Origin: Siphonodentalium dalli
Lineage: Eukaryota; Mollusca; Scaphopoda; Gadilida; Siphonodentaliidae
Assembly: GCA_032622095.1 (NCBI GenBank)
Contig: CP136068.1
Coordinates: forward strand, 115,059,509 to 115,123,508
Length of the DNA stretch: 64,000 nucleotides
Direction: 5' to 3'
In this document: positions 11,601-22,330 of the stretch, piece by piece
Layout of the letters: each line of letters begins with the position of its first letter
How positions within the stretch are numbered: the first letter of the stretch is position 1
The notes under the pieces: generated by a model
Databases searched by the model: none
Seen by the model: only the letters and a program-made list of their open reading frames with translations
Told to the model about the DNA's origin: nothing
Program-made: the position numbers and the translations under genes

Positions 11601-12693
11601 AAGATCACTCGATAGATGGACTAACAACTGGTTGGTTTCCCTTAACTCATCGAAAACGAAAGCGATAATATTCCAAGGTCAGCAATCAACATGCCAGCGC
11701 ACAGCAGATCTTATATTTTGTTCTAACAAAATTGACATAGTTGAGGACCACCGACACCTCGGAGTAATTTTCCAGTCCGATCTCAAATGGAACCTTGTTA
11801 TCGACAACATCTACAAGAATGCATGCGCTTCGCTCTCACAAATACGCAAATTAAAATATTTGTTATCAAGAAAAACCCTCGATACCATGTTTAAAGCTCA
11901 TGTATTACCTATACTAGAATATGGCAACTGTGTATGGGATTCTGCCCCTGACAGTATTAAATCAACATTGGACAAACTTTACTATGATGCAGCGCGGGTG
12001 GTTTCAGGCCTAACAAGATCTTCGTCAAACGCGACACTGTTAAAGGAACTTGGATGGCAACCGCTACAGCAACGTAGGGATGCACAAAAACTATGTCTAA
12101 TGCATAAAATTGTTAACAACAAAGCCCCTCTATTCCTAACCGAACTGCTTCTACCTCGTGTCGGAGATATCAGCCGGTATTTTTTACGCAATTCAGATGA
12201 TTTAGAAAACTACTTTTGTTATCTCGAAGCTTTCAAGAAAACATTCTTCCCGAGCACGATTAATGTCTGGAATGTCTTGTCAGACGAAATAAAAGGTAAA
12301 ACATATGACACTTTTAAATCTACAATTGTCCCAAAGACCAAGATTCCGTTACACGTTCATCTCGGCGACCGTAAGATTAATATCATACATTGTCGAATCA
12401 GGAACAATTGTAGCGACCTGAATTATGATAAACTTACTAACCACATCGCTGATAACGCCATGTGCGCCTGTGGAAACCCTGTTGAAGATGCCGAACACTT
12501 TTTTATGCATTGCCCCTTTTATATTCATCATCGCACGGATTTGGTACAAACGTTAAGATCATTTGGTGTATTATCATATGAAGTTCTTATCAAAGGAGAT
12601 ATTACCCTAACACATAATGAGAACAATTTAATTATAGAAGCAGCTCTGACATTTATCAAATTGTCTGGCAGGTTTGCAACTTGTTGCGAATGA
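8689..12693 (+). CDS. fused ORF: endonuclease end and RT start of one LINE joined in frame to endonuclease-RT of another (1334 aa)
   Basis: Residues 6-359 are the outer LINE: the last endonuclease block SDHHGTYITI, a basic linker, and RT fingers including KASGPDLISNRILKL and FQSGFVPGDGTIYQLIDI. At about residue 360 the frame passes into an inserted LINE. That starts mid-endonuclease (IIVGDLNSDLL, then SDHQATYVTIS), then carries a complete RT: RPGHSTTHQLLEI, Asp861 in CDISKAFERVWHKG (motif A), GVPQGSVLGP at 917-926 (motif B), Phe947-Ala-Asp-Asp950 (motif C), thumb, and a C-terminal CACG...H...C motif. The inserted RT looks catalytically complete but lacks the N-terminal endonuclease. A single protein made from this frame would be an accident of insertion; I see no reason to think it is used. 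Confidence 0.85.
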   Translation: MNIPCSDHHGTYITIKDKIPSKLSYKRVIWDYNHMEREGFLESLARVDWNSLIENEHNDFVMIVDKLSANITEACTKFIPSKLITVRFRDKPWMTQAVRKMMKKRDKAHTLAVKHNSSQSWKAFRQKRNEAISIVRRAKKDYDARMSEKISSCDFKSRHWWKLMKNFSQQQHNSSSIFPPLYENGSVVNDPEEIANILNEHFANQSSDVIFDAPLPESYHVIREDTLSDISVTDGEVKDVLDSLDVGKASGPDLISNRILKLSASILSNPLAKLFNKCLENSYFPDQWKHANVMPIHKKDSINNKENYRPVSLTSSLSKVFEKVVFKNVFTYFKDNNILTKFQSGFVPGDGTIYQLIDIDAEVQRATCNVQLEKGDYVMWFEVKKKRSSFLLCIIYRSENFTDSTFWTGLESSIASALFINKSVIIVGDLNSDLLQPGNTLQATIDFFSMKNVIDKPTRISRTRSSLLDPIIVTQYINVLDADTVEPGVSDHQATYVTISCDYDLSPTTKRRIWNYKLANFEEMNSIFSLVDWNNILNRGDTHSIESKVATAEKIIHSTMEKCVPNHIATVRPNDKPWFDSPLRLEIRRRDRWRKRSMKSNLPNHWAQYKKFRNTVNNMKKFAKKRYLEEVQTNLNHAHDSKSFWKITNEILCEKHKSNTIPPLQLEDKFVYNDADKANVLNGIFIDNSKINDHGQPIPYFPMRTDKEIKSISITQDDVEKILRELNTNKATGPDGISNTILKCCHKTLSLPLYIIFKHSLDTCTFPSQWKVATVIPIFKKGEKTDPCNYRPISLLSCVSKILEKIVFQKTYDYFMENSLLYKYQSGFRPGHSTTHQLLEIFHYLSKNRSESRISIGIFCDISKAFERVWHKGLIHKLRNYGINGKLLSWFNDYISNRFQRVLVGSEYSTPSQPSSGVPQGSVLGPFLFSIFINDIGDNMKSNVRLFADDTCIFYSLPSFEDLVIHMNNDLRSLDRWTNNWLVSLNSSKTKAIIFQGQQSTCQRTADLIFCSNKIDIVEDHRHLGVIFQSDLKWNLVIDNIYKNACASLSQIRKLKYLLSRKTLDTMFKAHVLPILEYGNCVWDSAPDSIKSTLDKLYYDAARVVSGLTRSSSNATLLKELGWQPLQQRRDAQKLCLMHKIVNNKAPLFLTELLLPRVGDISRYFLRNSDDLENYFCYLEAFKKTFFPSTINVWNVLSDEIKGKTYDTFKSTIVPKTKIPLHVHLGDRKINIIHCRIRNNCSDLNYDKLTNHIADNAMCACGNPVEDAEHFFMHCPFYIHHRTDLVQTLRSFGVLSYEVLIKGDITLTHNENNLIIEAALTFIKLSGRFATCCE

Positions 12694-13061
12694 CCTCACG
12701 TTAATCCACTAATACGATTGACCGGCCCCTTGCCATGTCCCCACACACCGCCTATTACCGTAACACAATCGACCCCCCTATATATTTGTTCTCGAAGCGT
12801 GAGAACATCCAATTTCTATTTAATAACCCTCCTATAGTCAAGCCCCATTCAAATATTCCCTAATATGTATAAAAACCCTGCCATCGTCATGCCCGTCATA
12901 CCAAACCTATTTATAAATATTACTCTGTTTACATATGTTTGAATTTATATTTGATGTAGGGAGCGGAGGTCCAGCTAAGTTTCCAGAACTTGTCCTCCAA
13001 TCCCTAATAATAATGTATTAATATATCCATTATACATGACAATAAATATGTTTAAATCAAA
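9768..13061 (+). mobile_element. inner LINE inserted in the outer LINE RT
   Basis: Bounded on the left by the break in the outer RT after YQLIDI and on the right by AATAAATATGTTTAAATCAA just before the outer RT resumes. The 3' UTR (12694-13061) carries a hairpin, GGGAGCGGAGG pairing with CCTCCAATCCCT, at 12959-13005. A matching hairpin occurs in the fragment at 5880-5930. No target duplication longer than a few bases is visible, as is common for CR1-like elements. The open RT suggests a young insertion. Confidence 0.8.
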
Positions 13062-14528
13062 CTGAATGATAGGAAAAAGATGAGGTTTGTGTTCTGTGAT
13101 ATTAGCAAGGCATTCGACAGAGTATGGCACAAGGGGTTACTCTTTAAAATGTACAATGTTGGTATTAGGGGTAAACTTTTGTCTTGGTTCCAAAACTATT
13201 TAGCAGGTAGGACACAATCGACTGTGATAAATGGTCAGACATCTAAAACACAACTGGTACAAGCTGGAGTGCCCCAGGGGTCAGTATTAGGGCCCCTGCT
13301 ATTTCTTGTCTATATCAACGACATAGTTGTTGACATAGAAGCAAATATAAGGTTGTACGCTGATGACACGTCACTTTTCATTCCAGTTGAAGATGATAAA
13401 TTGGCTTCAGATATATTGAATAGAGACTTAAGTAAAATAGGTAAATGGGCTGATAAATGGCAGGTTAGATTTAGTCCACCGAAAACAGAAACTCTTACGA
13501 TTAGTAGATGTGAGGAACCACTCTTGTATTTCCCTTTATATCTTAATGGTCAAAAAATAAAGGAAGTTGATAATCATAAACATTTAGGACTAAATTTTCA
13601 CAAATCAGGAACATGGGATTTTCATATTGATACTATATTAGAAAATATTAGTCCCATGATAAACTGTCTGAGAAGTCAAAAATATAGACTAAATAGAAAA
13701 GCATTAGACACCCTTTATAAATCTTATATTTTGCCATTGTTCGACTATGCTGATGTCATATGGGATAATTGTTCCTTAGGTAAGGCAGGGCTTATTGAAA
13801 ATTTACAACTAGACGCGTTGAGGTCCATCAGTGGTGTGATCAGGGGGACAAGTCATATTTTACTTTACAAGGAAACGGGGTATATACCACTAGCTGATAG
13901 AAGGTCTAGAAGGAAAGTGGTTACGATTCATAAGGCAGTCCACAAAATGGCTCCCAACTATATTTCCCTTCAAATTCCAAGACGCGTATCAGATATTAGT
14001 GACTACGAAATGAGAACAGCAACTAATTTGAGCTATGTATACTCTCAAAATCCGATTAAAAGTTTCTTGAATTCATTCTTTCAATCAGGTCCTAGATTGT
14101 GGAACTGTTTGGAAGAGGAACTGAAGATATCAAAATCAATTTCGTTGTTGAAATACACTCTGAAACGGGGTGATTCAATTATTCCAGTTTACTTTTATGA
14201 AGGAAAAAGAGAGACACAGATAGTACATGCGAGAATGCGCCTAGGCTGTAGTGATTTAAAAGCACATAAGTTTGAGCGATTCCTGACTGATGATCCAAAA
14301 TGTATTTGTGGGAATATATATGAAGATACTGAACATTATTTTATGTACTGTCCGCTATATGTATTGGAGCGATTCGAACTCTTTACTGCATTGGGATTAT
14401 TGGAAGTTGATATCAAAACTCATCTATTACTTTATGGAGATAATCGCTTGAGTACCACTATAAATTCAGAAATTGTAAAAGCAGTTCATATTTATGTTGA
14501 AGCAACATCCAGATTCAAAAATGCATAA
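13062..14528 (+). pseudogene. RT C-terminal half of the outer LINE
   Basis: Open frame from LNDRKKMRF (the first ATG at 13080 is internal, not a start) through CDISKAFDRVWHKG (motif A), GVPQGSVLGP (motif B), YADDTS (motif C), thumb, and the C-terminal CICGNIYEDTEHYFMYCPLY zinc-ligand-like pattern. It continues the RT interrupted at ~9765. It has no promoter or start of its own, so it is a severed 3' portion, though free of stops. Confidence 0.85.
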
Positions 14529-14925
14529 CTTTTTATATAGTTACAAGTTACAAGTTGAATTATTAATCTTTCATTTTCTTTTGGTGAGGATGCAATTAGA
14601 TAATATTATATAAAGCGTAATCCTATATGATTTTTCTGGTGTCTAAAAGATCTATTTGGCCAATTACCCAAACCGATGCACATAGCCTCAAATCGATTAA
14701 AATTTGAAAATTATGGAATATGTAGCTTCTTACCACCCAAGGACTCCTGAATCAACTGTACAGTATCACCATATGCACTTAATTTTGTTTTTTGTTTTGT
14801 TTTGTTGATCACGTGAATATTATTTTGTAATTTATATTTTGTTGAGTCGGACTTATATAGGTCTTCGGACCTGTTGTCTGGCTCTTTGCATTTTATTTGC
14901 AATAAACCTATTTATACAAAAAATA
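14529..14925 (+). other. 3' UTR of outer LINE
   Basis: AT-rich tail with a T/G-rich tract (14783-14808), a small hairpin (AGGTCTTCGGACCT near 14859-14872), and AATAAA at 14901-14906 shortly before the element ends in an A-rich run. Confidence 0.6.
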
Positions 14926-14929
14926 GGTA

Positions 14930-15010
14930 CCCAAGAGTACCCAAATATAGGTACCAGAGAATACCTAAATATTTGGTACTCCATAGTACCTAGTTCTTCA
15001 TAGTACATAT
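14930..15010. repeat. GGTACC-rich short repeats (right flank of LINE)
   Basis: TAGGTACC, GAGTACCC and TAGTACCTA words, matching the patch at 8535-8688 on the other side of the LINE insertion. Confidence 0.4.
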
Positions 15011-15011
15011 G

Positions 15012-15798
15012 TAGTAACTATTGTTTTAAGAGTGTAGCACTTTTTCGAAAAATATCCTTTTTATTGATTCGAATGTACTGCCTACTGCAGGTATGTCTGG
15101 TTCACTATGCAATAGTCACATAATTATATTCCGCATTATCATTAAAGTTGATCATGGATTCCATGTCATTTTTAAAGCCGGATTCCAAATTTCCAGGATG
15201 TATAGGGGTAGGTGTGGGTAGTAAGTACCCTCATGTGATATGTAGCGATTGAAATGACGATAACACAAAACAAAACAGCCAAACGAAGGAACGAAATGTA
15301 TAAATAAAAACTGATATCCTTATAACATATACGTGGTTTATCTGTGTGTTATTGATTATGCTACGGCATATGGTCCTAGAATTACTAAGAGTTTGAGCAT
15401 CTGTATTCATTACTAAAGATGCAATTATTTTACCTGCAGTCGTTTTAATTGCGCTCATCGTATGCCTTATTATCTATTGGAGTAACTATGTGAACAGCAT
15501 CAAGTTCCCTCTATTGACAAATCCCTATGTCAACCTAGATTGGAACATGCAAACGCTATAGTCATTCCACGCAGAGTTATGACTCGTTGTAATCAATATT
15601 CATTTGTGGCCGCTGAGCGAAAAACTAGTTATGTACACCATACATGCTTGATCATGATGTTTGTGCAAATTCAATCCATTGTGATTGTTAACCCATGATT
15701 CAGTTATAGTGTGTTAGAAATGTCAAATTGATCTGTTGAAGAAATCGACGAAACATCAGCTTGTCCGATTTATGTATATCTGCTGTATCTGCTGTCGA
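15012..15798. other. no gene recognised
   Basis: AT-rich, short frames only, no recognisable motif. Confidence 0.4.
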
Positions 15799-15802
15799 TT
15801 AA

Positions 15803-15927
15803 CACTTTCTTTACTAAACTGATTTTCCAATCAGTTATCAAAATATGCAATCGGTCGTTTGTTGAACTTATTATCTTAACATTTTCTAAGGGAACTACTG
15901 GTCAATGAGTATTTAGTAAAGAAAGCG
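15803..15927. mobile_element. short TTAA-flanked MITE (125 bp)
   Basis: Flanked by TTAA at 15799-15802 and 15928-15931. Termini CACTTTCTTTACTAAA and TTTAGTAAAGAAAGCG are inverted copies with one mismatch. A TTAA duplication is the signature of piggyBac-type transposition. It ends 24 bp beyond the stop codon of the lectin-like exon on the other strand. Confidence 0.75.
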
Positions 15928-15951
15928 TTAATGTGTTCCACGAGGCAGTGT

Positions 15952-16166
15952 TTATATTTCACACATGAAATACAGACTGGAATAACTTTTGCTGCATACT
16001 TGGTCCACCATCATGAGAATCGAAGGGTCGGGTCGGAGAGCCATACACTCGAATGTTCCGTTTCTTGGACACCAGGAAACCCAATCTGTGAATGGCAACA
16101 CCTGTCCGTCGTGATTACGCATCACATCATCACCGTACATGTCAAGGCCGTCTATCCATATCATAC
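15952..16166 (-). CDS. C-type-lectin-like domain, C-terminal exon
   Basis: Read on the - strand, an acceptor (CTCATACAG) at 16167-16175 opens a 70-codon exon ending in TAA at 15954-15952. It carries the second half of a C-type lectin fold: MIWIDGLDMYGDD (the WIG-like strand), FTDWVSW, then ECMALR, DQVC and YFMCEI, which supply three of the conserved cysteines in their usual spacing. Such domains bind sugars or other ligands outside the cell. The Trp normally before the DxxC motif is Met. The exon starts with two bases of a split codon and so needs an upstream exon, of which 17030-17215 is a candidate. The 3' side runs straight into a TTAA MITE. It could be the last exon of a live gene or a stranded fragment. 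Confidence 0.55.
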
Positions 16167-17029
16167 CTGTATGAGGAGCAAACAAAATTATATGATAAAA
16201 CCATCTTGTATCCGCATCACGACGAATTGTGAATGCGGGACACGTCACCACGTGACAGTCCTACATAAACTCTACATGATGCGATTATATAAGACGAACG
16301 TCAACTTGAAAAGTTCACCGCTCCCAATACAAACCATTCCAACCTCATTTTAACAAATGTTATAGTATTAATCCATATTCCTGATGTATTTATGTTCGAA
16401 AACAGGAACTTGTCAGTATCAACACCAATTGTTTAAATGTTATTATCTGTTACCTCCACATTTCATACCCCGGCGAATGAGAAAAACGGATTTGAATTTT
16501 AATTCGGATATGTGCCGCAGACAGCAAGTCTGACCCTGGGTCTCAACTTCTCAACGAGATCGTGACATGGAGAGCAATACCATCCCACTGTTATATATAT
16601 AATACGATAATGCGCTATTTCATTCCCGCTGTGGGCAGTAAACCCCGGTGCGGGCGTCAGTAAACAGCACATCGGGCTATAACAGTTAGAGTTTTTCATA
16701 CCAGGGCTAGTCTAATCAGTTAAAAGTATCGAATTGCAAGTTGACCAATATAAGACATATATGATAGGCAATGCCTATTTATGCTTTGACAGGAGTTCAG
16801 ATAAAATTCAGATAACCGTTCTTGAGAAAAACACAATCTTAGTCGAGCGCATTCGGAATTTCGGGGTTTAATTCAGCAAAACTTTCACTGAAAACACTTC
16901 TCGATAATTTATTTGAAAACGTGGAACAATCTTCATGTATATGGGACACTCTACCCGTGACGTGATTTTATACTAAAAAATCTAAATCACTTCCCAGTAT
17001 CTCGAATAAAGACATCTTTCCAAACATAC
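16167..17029 (-). other. possible intron of the lectin-like gene
   Basis: Bounded by GTATGT (- strand, from 17029) and TCATACAG (ending 16167). No repeat recognised. Its reality depends on the two weak exon calls. Confidence 0.25.
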
Positions 17030-17215
17030 CGTGTATCGATAACGTAAAATGTGGGCCCGGTAGGTAGGCGAGTCGGATAAAATACTATTTGTTGAGTCCA
17101 AGTGACTTAAAACATCATGGAGGGAAAAACTTTGTTTTGTGTAGACAAAACTAATTTGCGGCCCTTCTGACACCGGACCACCGACCCCACATACGTATTT
17201 TGTCCGACGCCCTGT
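17030..17215 (-). pseudogene. possible upstream exon of the lectin-like gene, frame broken
   Basis: On the - strand, TYVGSVVRCQKGRKLV resembles the helix-2 region of C-type lectins (Cys followed by Gly and Leu). FSLHDVLSHLDSTN, in a second frame, resembles the following helix. A third frame ends LPGPHF and reaches a GTATGT donor at 17029, with one base left over, which is the phase the 15952-16166 exon needs. Three frames are needed, so the copy is frameshifted or I have misjudged the exon. Confidence 0.3.
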
Positions 17216-19140
17216 GTATACTGTGACTTATAACAGGTATAGACAGTATTTAACTGAATAGGCCGAAATGCCCGGAAGACCACATAGATTGGCAATCAAT
17301 AATAAAAGAGTAATTTAGGACAAGCTTAGGAAAAGCTTAGAAGGATGTCTTTCTGTCTGTTCGGAGTTTTCTCCCAGACTCTTGGTCCGATTTCAACCAA
17401 ATTTGGCGTGGGGTCTCGGGGTACCCTGGCGAAGGTTATAACGGCGTTAGTTTTTTCCAAAATTTGGCTTTAAAACTCCACTATGGGCTTATTCCATAAT
17501 CAAATGCCCACACTGATCATCGCGATTGCGTTACCCTATCTGCGTGTTTATATCATAATTAATTGGCTAATGCATTAAATTATTTATCGCAGCATAATTA
17601 TAATTTGATGGAGAACTAAACTAGTTTGTTTGATGTGGTACATGCCTGTATGCCTGGTAACAATGACAACAGGTTTATATATTGTGTTATATCCGATGGT
17701 TACTGATTGTGGACTATGTTACCATCTAAGTAAAAGTTTTTGTTTTGCCGTTGCGACATGAAGGTTATATATTTCAATAGTTGAAAATTGCGTCTCAGTT
17801 ATATAGTGTGGAATTAAACGAACATGGCTCATTCCAGCTTCCAAATTGTATCTACGTAAGTTGGAAGGAATTATAAGGTAGGTTGATAATTACACGAAAT
17901 GTTGATAAACCGACAAAACCGACATCATATTATCTAACAAATACTTTCCATGGCCACTGCAATTTTCCAGCCAATTTAAAAACAATTCACTAATTGTTCA
18001 TACCATCTCAGAAACAGTCTTAACACGGAACGCTATTTTCGTGACCATGTCCTGCACATGGTTGTGTTCATTGTTGTAGTTTTGATGACTCAAATCCGTC
18101 TATTTGTGACATATAATACCCGTATAAAGGTAGTTCAAGTATCCATCGACCTACTATTTCAATACCCGGAAGAACTGAAGCGCTAATATAATTAGGTGCT
18201 ATTTTGAAGCACAAACCACAATGTGATGTGATACTATGGCCATGTTTTAAAGAATAGGAACCCTTCTTCACTTGTATTATCTTTTTTGTCTGCTGATATT
18301 TCCTCAATATCCTCCCCAGATGAATGATAGACCATTCCATTATATCATATTATTGTTCATTTCAAGCATGGATTCACCGAAGATAGGGTTTTAAATTACA
18401 ATTTGACTGAACGTACGAAATAATTCGACTCTTTCAACGACATAACAGACCGCGTATTTGGGAATGAAACTCTCAGAATAACCCCACCTAATTTTCTGGA
18501 TAACGGTTTGTTTCGGGCATATCATTTCCAAATATGAGACATGCTGCACCTTTCCGTATTAAAAAGGTAATCGACGGTAACTTGTTTATGGGTTATCTGA
18601 ACATTCGATCTAAGATCACTGTGCACGTTACTAATCGTTCGATCTACTGTGTAGTGCGTACTACATGTAGCACTATACATTGCGGCGACTTCTTCTAAAA
18701 AACATTGAGTGGAACCGCTTCGAACAGTCAGATGTTGATTCAGGCGATCGGTAATATTGAATGTCTGAAGGATTTATTAAATATGCATGGATTCTATTTT
18801 CTAGACGTGGAATAGGATTCTGAGCATTGCTGGAGTATTGATCAAGTAAACCTGACAATGCGAAGAGCACTTCAGAACTCAATCATAAGCCAACTAGAAC
18901 AGAGGCCATGTCAACTTACAGGTTGCATTATACAATGTACATGCATATATTGTGACCACATACATGTAAATGATATATACAACTGCAGTGACTTCTTCAT
19001 TATTTCAGTATTCGATACCATAACCATGGTCGTTCCATAGTAATCCATACCATCATTTTTGGGATTACATACCGTAACGGTGCCGGATTGTTTCGTTACT
19101 TTTTTTTATTTCGTACTTTGTAGAAAATCATTTATTTGTT
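17216..19140. other. no gene recognised; one repeat-like patch
   Basis: 17327-17470 contains a GTCTTTCTGTCTG run followed by TCCGATTTCAACCAAATTTGG, the style of the Helitron-like elements near 38 kb and 50 kb. The rest is unassigned. Confidence 0.35.
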
Positions 19141-19159
19141 TCCATATGGTGTGACATAC

Positions 19160-19295
19160 ATGTAGTAACATGGTACGAAATGACCAATTGATTTCCTACA
19201 TGGTACGAAACGACCAAACAATAAGTTATGAAACTACCAAAAATATGGTACGAAACTACCAAAAATATGGTACGAAATGACTAAAGACGATACAA
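19160..19295. repeat. minisatellite, ATGGTACGAAAC...ACCAAA units
   Basis: ATGGTACGAAAYKACCAAA-type units recur five or so times. A related patch lies at 21270-21315. Confidence 0.6.
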
Positions 19296-19381
19296 AACGT
19301 CCTGTACCCATTTATATATCCTCGGCAAGTGGAACAACCAGACAGTGACCCTGTAGACTACCAGGTAGCAGCACCAACATC

Positions 19382-19525
19382 GTTGGTTTGATATTAGGCC
19401 CTATATCACCGGCCTGAGGTCAGTGAGGTAACCTCATATCACAACCAGTCTGATGTCGAAGGCTGATATGAGGCTACTGAGAACTGAAATCAGGGCATTA
19501 TCAGGCCTATAATATCAAACCAACC
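19382..19525. repeat. imperfect inverted repeat
   Basis: GGTTTGATATTAGGCC at the left pairs with GGCCTATAATATCAAACC at the right, with further pairing (CTGATATGAGG with CCTCATATCA) inside. MITE-like hairpin. Confidence 0.6.
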
Positions 19526-20164
19526 AAGTAATACCCTACATGTGTCTATTAATTAATGTAGTTCGCCTCTCAGTAACAGTGTAATATTGACAACTTTTTA
19601 TAATGAGTGACATCACAAAAAATTTGTATCTATGCCTATTCTAACAGTGAAATAGAATTACACCATGTAAAGCCATACCGTGTATTACTCAGATCGTGAT
19701 GTCATAAAATCATACATGTATTACTCTTAATTAGTGATGTCGTAAAATGATATTACTCAATTTAGGGCAAATTGAAGTGATATTCAGCTAAGTACAAATG
19801 GAGTTTGATAACAAGCCATATCGTGCAAAAATGTCATATCTAATTAAAAAATTTCTAACAAATTTTGGACCGATATACATTTACCCTGTAGCCATATGTT
19901 GGAAACTTCCTTACAAGGGGTGCTGTCGGAACATACATGTATCAAGGTGGACCCCCTCCCCAATCGGAGACTCGTATCCATGCCCGTCGGAAATAAATGA
20001 TAATGTGTAATGGATGAATAGGTTGCTGGCATTTCATACCATGGAAGTTTGACATAGAGATGTTTCGCACCAGGGTTCTGGACATTTCATACCAGTTCTT
20101 GTATCATTTCGACAATTCGTACCTTTGAGTATACCGGTATTATTTTTTTTAAAAATGACATTAA

Positions 20165-21075
20165 AGGTACTCAGTCCGATTCGATGGTTCCCATATCATC
20201 ATATTTCAACAACAACAACAACAACAACACCATTTTTTGAAATGCCACTTCGTTTACCAGAATCGATTAATGTCCCAACAATAATGCTAACCAGTCAAAT
20301 ATAGTATACAATTGCCCAAAACCTGTTATTTATCAATATTTTGTTCAATGAAATTTTGCGGGTTTGTCAAATATCTGACACAACAAAAGCCACTTGCTTT
20401 TTGAGTTATCCATCTTCATCCGTCCTCTTTCAACTTTTTATTGGGCCACTATAAATTATCGATGGTGAAAAATAATAGATTTCAAAAATCGATATCTGAT
20501 CATGCTCAGCTTTGATGGGTGGGTTCCTCAACTCAAATCACATATGTTTTACCCCGAAGCCAAGGAAATAGTAATATTCAAGCGTTAATTCGGATTATGC
20601 ATCTTTAAAGGTACCCGAAAGGTACCCGAACAGAGGGTGACCCCATCTCAACAGATTCCAACAACAACCATCCAATCAGAGGGTCCTATATTACTATTCT
20701 TTGGCTTTGAGGGTAAACAAAATATTTGATTCGAGTCGAGGAACCTATCAAACAAAGCTCAGAGTTATTAGATATTGATTTTTGAAATTTGTTATTTGCT
20801 CGAGATGAGGACTAATAACTGCCGTCAATTTCGTAACCTGCTCGAGATGTGTACACCAAAACACTATTCAAACAGACAAGGATGGATAACTCAAAAATCA
20901 AGTGGTAATAATAACGCAATTTTGACTGTCTTCTGGGCCAAAAAGTATTGCCGATAATGAAAAATAATAGATTTCTAAAATTGATATCTAACAAATCTGA
21001 GCTTTGATGGGTGACTTCCTCCAATCGAATCAAATATTTTTGACCCCCGAAGGAGTTTTATCGGATTGAGTACCT
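20165..21075. mobile_element. TTAA-flanked TIR element (911 bp)
   Basis: TTAA at 20161-20164 and 21076-21079. Termini AGGTACTCARTCCGAT are inverted copies with one mismatch. Internally, blocks such as GAAAAATAATAGATTTC (20467, 20958) repeat directly and also in reverse (20700-20800), so the interior is a rearranged or nested copy. A CAA run sits near 20210-20228. No transposase is visible; non-autonomous, piggyBac-style target. Confidence 0.65.
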
Positions 21076-21627
21076 TTAACTTTGTCGCGACAATTTCAAT
21101 TGGTTCATTTTGTTTCGAAAACAAAAAGAAATAAATATGTTAACATGTAAATGTCGGGTTGTCATCACGAACGTTAAATCATGATCATGTTCACTTTCAT
21201 TAAGTTAACACGATTTAAATAATTTTTCACATGTACGAATGACCATTGATCATATTTGTGAATCAATGAAACATACCAATATATGGTGTGAAATGACCAA
21301 AAACATGGTTCGAAACAATTAAATGTGTCATTCAAATCAAGGGTACAAACTGGCCATAGTAGGGAAAGTCTTTTGAGCCATCCAACAGACCTGGGTGAAT
21401 CGCTTGGGCGATCGGTCTTCCACAGTAAGGATGCATATGGGAAGAGGGGAGTCAATATAATTAACTGTTATCTATAACCAATACTTAAAAACAATAAAAA
21501 TTTATTCTGATTTGTTTTGAAACACACAGAATAATTATTTACTGAGAATATTCAATATAAACATGTACAAATTCTCAAACAAAGGGAATTTCAATGTTCA
21601 AGAAATTTAGAGTCCCCTCTTACTATA

Positions 21628-21835
21628 GGAGGCCCTTTTCACATTTATTATTTATTTGAGCTCAGACACAAATATTAAGCGCAAATATTTGCGCTTAAGC
21701 ATAACTCATTTGGGCTTAACCGAATGTCATATGCGCTTAAGCACAAATATGTGTCTATCAATTTGTTTCCGCTTAAGTGAAAATCATTTGCGCTTAAGTG
21801 TAAATGATTTGCGCTTAAGCGCAAATACCTAACAC
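21628..21835. mobile_element. left end of a GCGCTTAAGC-array element
   Basis: GGAGGCCCTTTTCACATTTA resembles the terminal repeat of the element at 23453-24864. It is followed by the same kind of subterminal array of TTGCGCTTAAGC words (21675-21830). No matching right end is seen, so it is partial. Confidence 0.55.
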
Positions 21836-21839
21836 TCCT

Positions 21840-22330
21840 TTACTTCCCTCTGATTCTGAATGATGGAGTCCATCCCATAGTATATTATTATGGGCCCATA
21901 GTGGTAGCCCATACAGAGTTTTACAGACTTGAAAGTTGAAAAGTCAAAAGCATCTCTTGTCTCTGGTGTCCAAAAAATTGGTGCCTCATTCCCAGAGCTC
22001 TAGTATATGTTATTAAAGGGACATCTCCTGCACAAATATATACCATTTCCATGGTCATAGAAGTGGAATTAGGGGTTACCGTGGGGCTTGCTTCCCTCGT
22101 GGTGTACATGTACTTATTGAATAGAAATAGGGGAAAACATATTTTCATATTATCAGCATCCCTGCCCCTAAGAATTTGTGTCTCCATCCCAGAGATCTAT
22201 TACATTTTATAAAAGAGGCATATCCTGTACAGATATATACCATTTCCATGGTCATAAAAGGTACTGGTATCTACGGATCACTGGGGATTACTTCCCTCAT
22301 ATGATGGGCCTACAAGTATATAGACTTGAG
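21840..22330. repeat. internal direct duplication
   Basis: Blocks with TATATACCATTTCCATGGTC and CCAGAG(C/A)TCTA repeat at about 21985-22110 and 22165-22300. Related sequence in reverse lies at 23950-24130, inside the next element. Confidence 0.5.

Larger units (their letters stand above)
8690..14925 (+). mobile_element. 5'-truncated LINE (outer), split by a second LINE
   Basis: The outer element begins inside the endonuclease domain (SDHHGTYITIK at 8704), runs through the N-terminal RT to about 9765, is interrupted, and resumes at about 13062 with LNDRKKMRFVFCDISKAF. It continues to the stop at 14526-14528, followed by a 3' UTR and AATAAA at 14901-14906. Head and tail join in one frame when the insert is left out, which supports the nesting. 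Confidence 0.85.
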
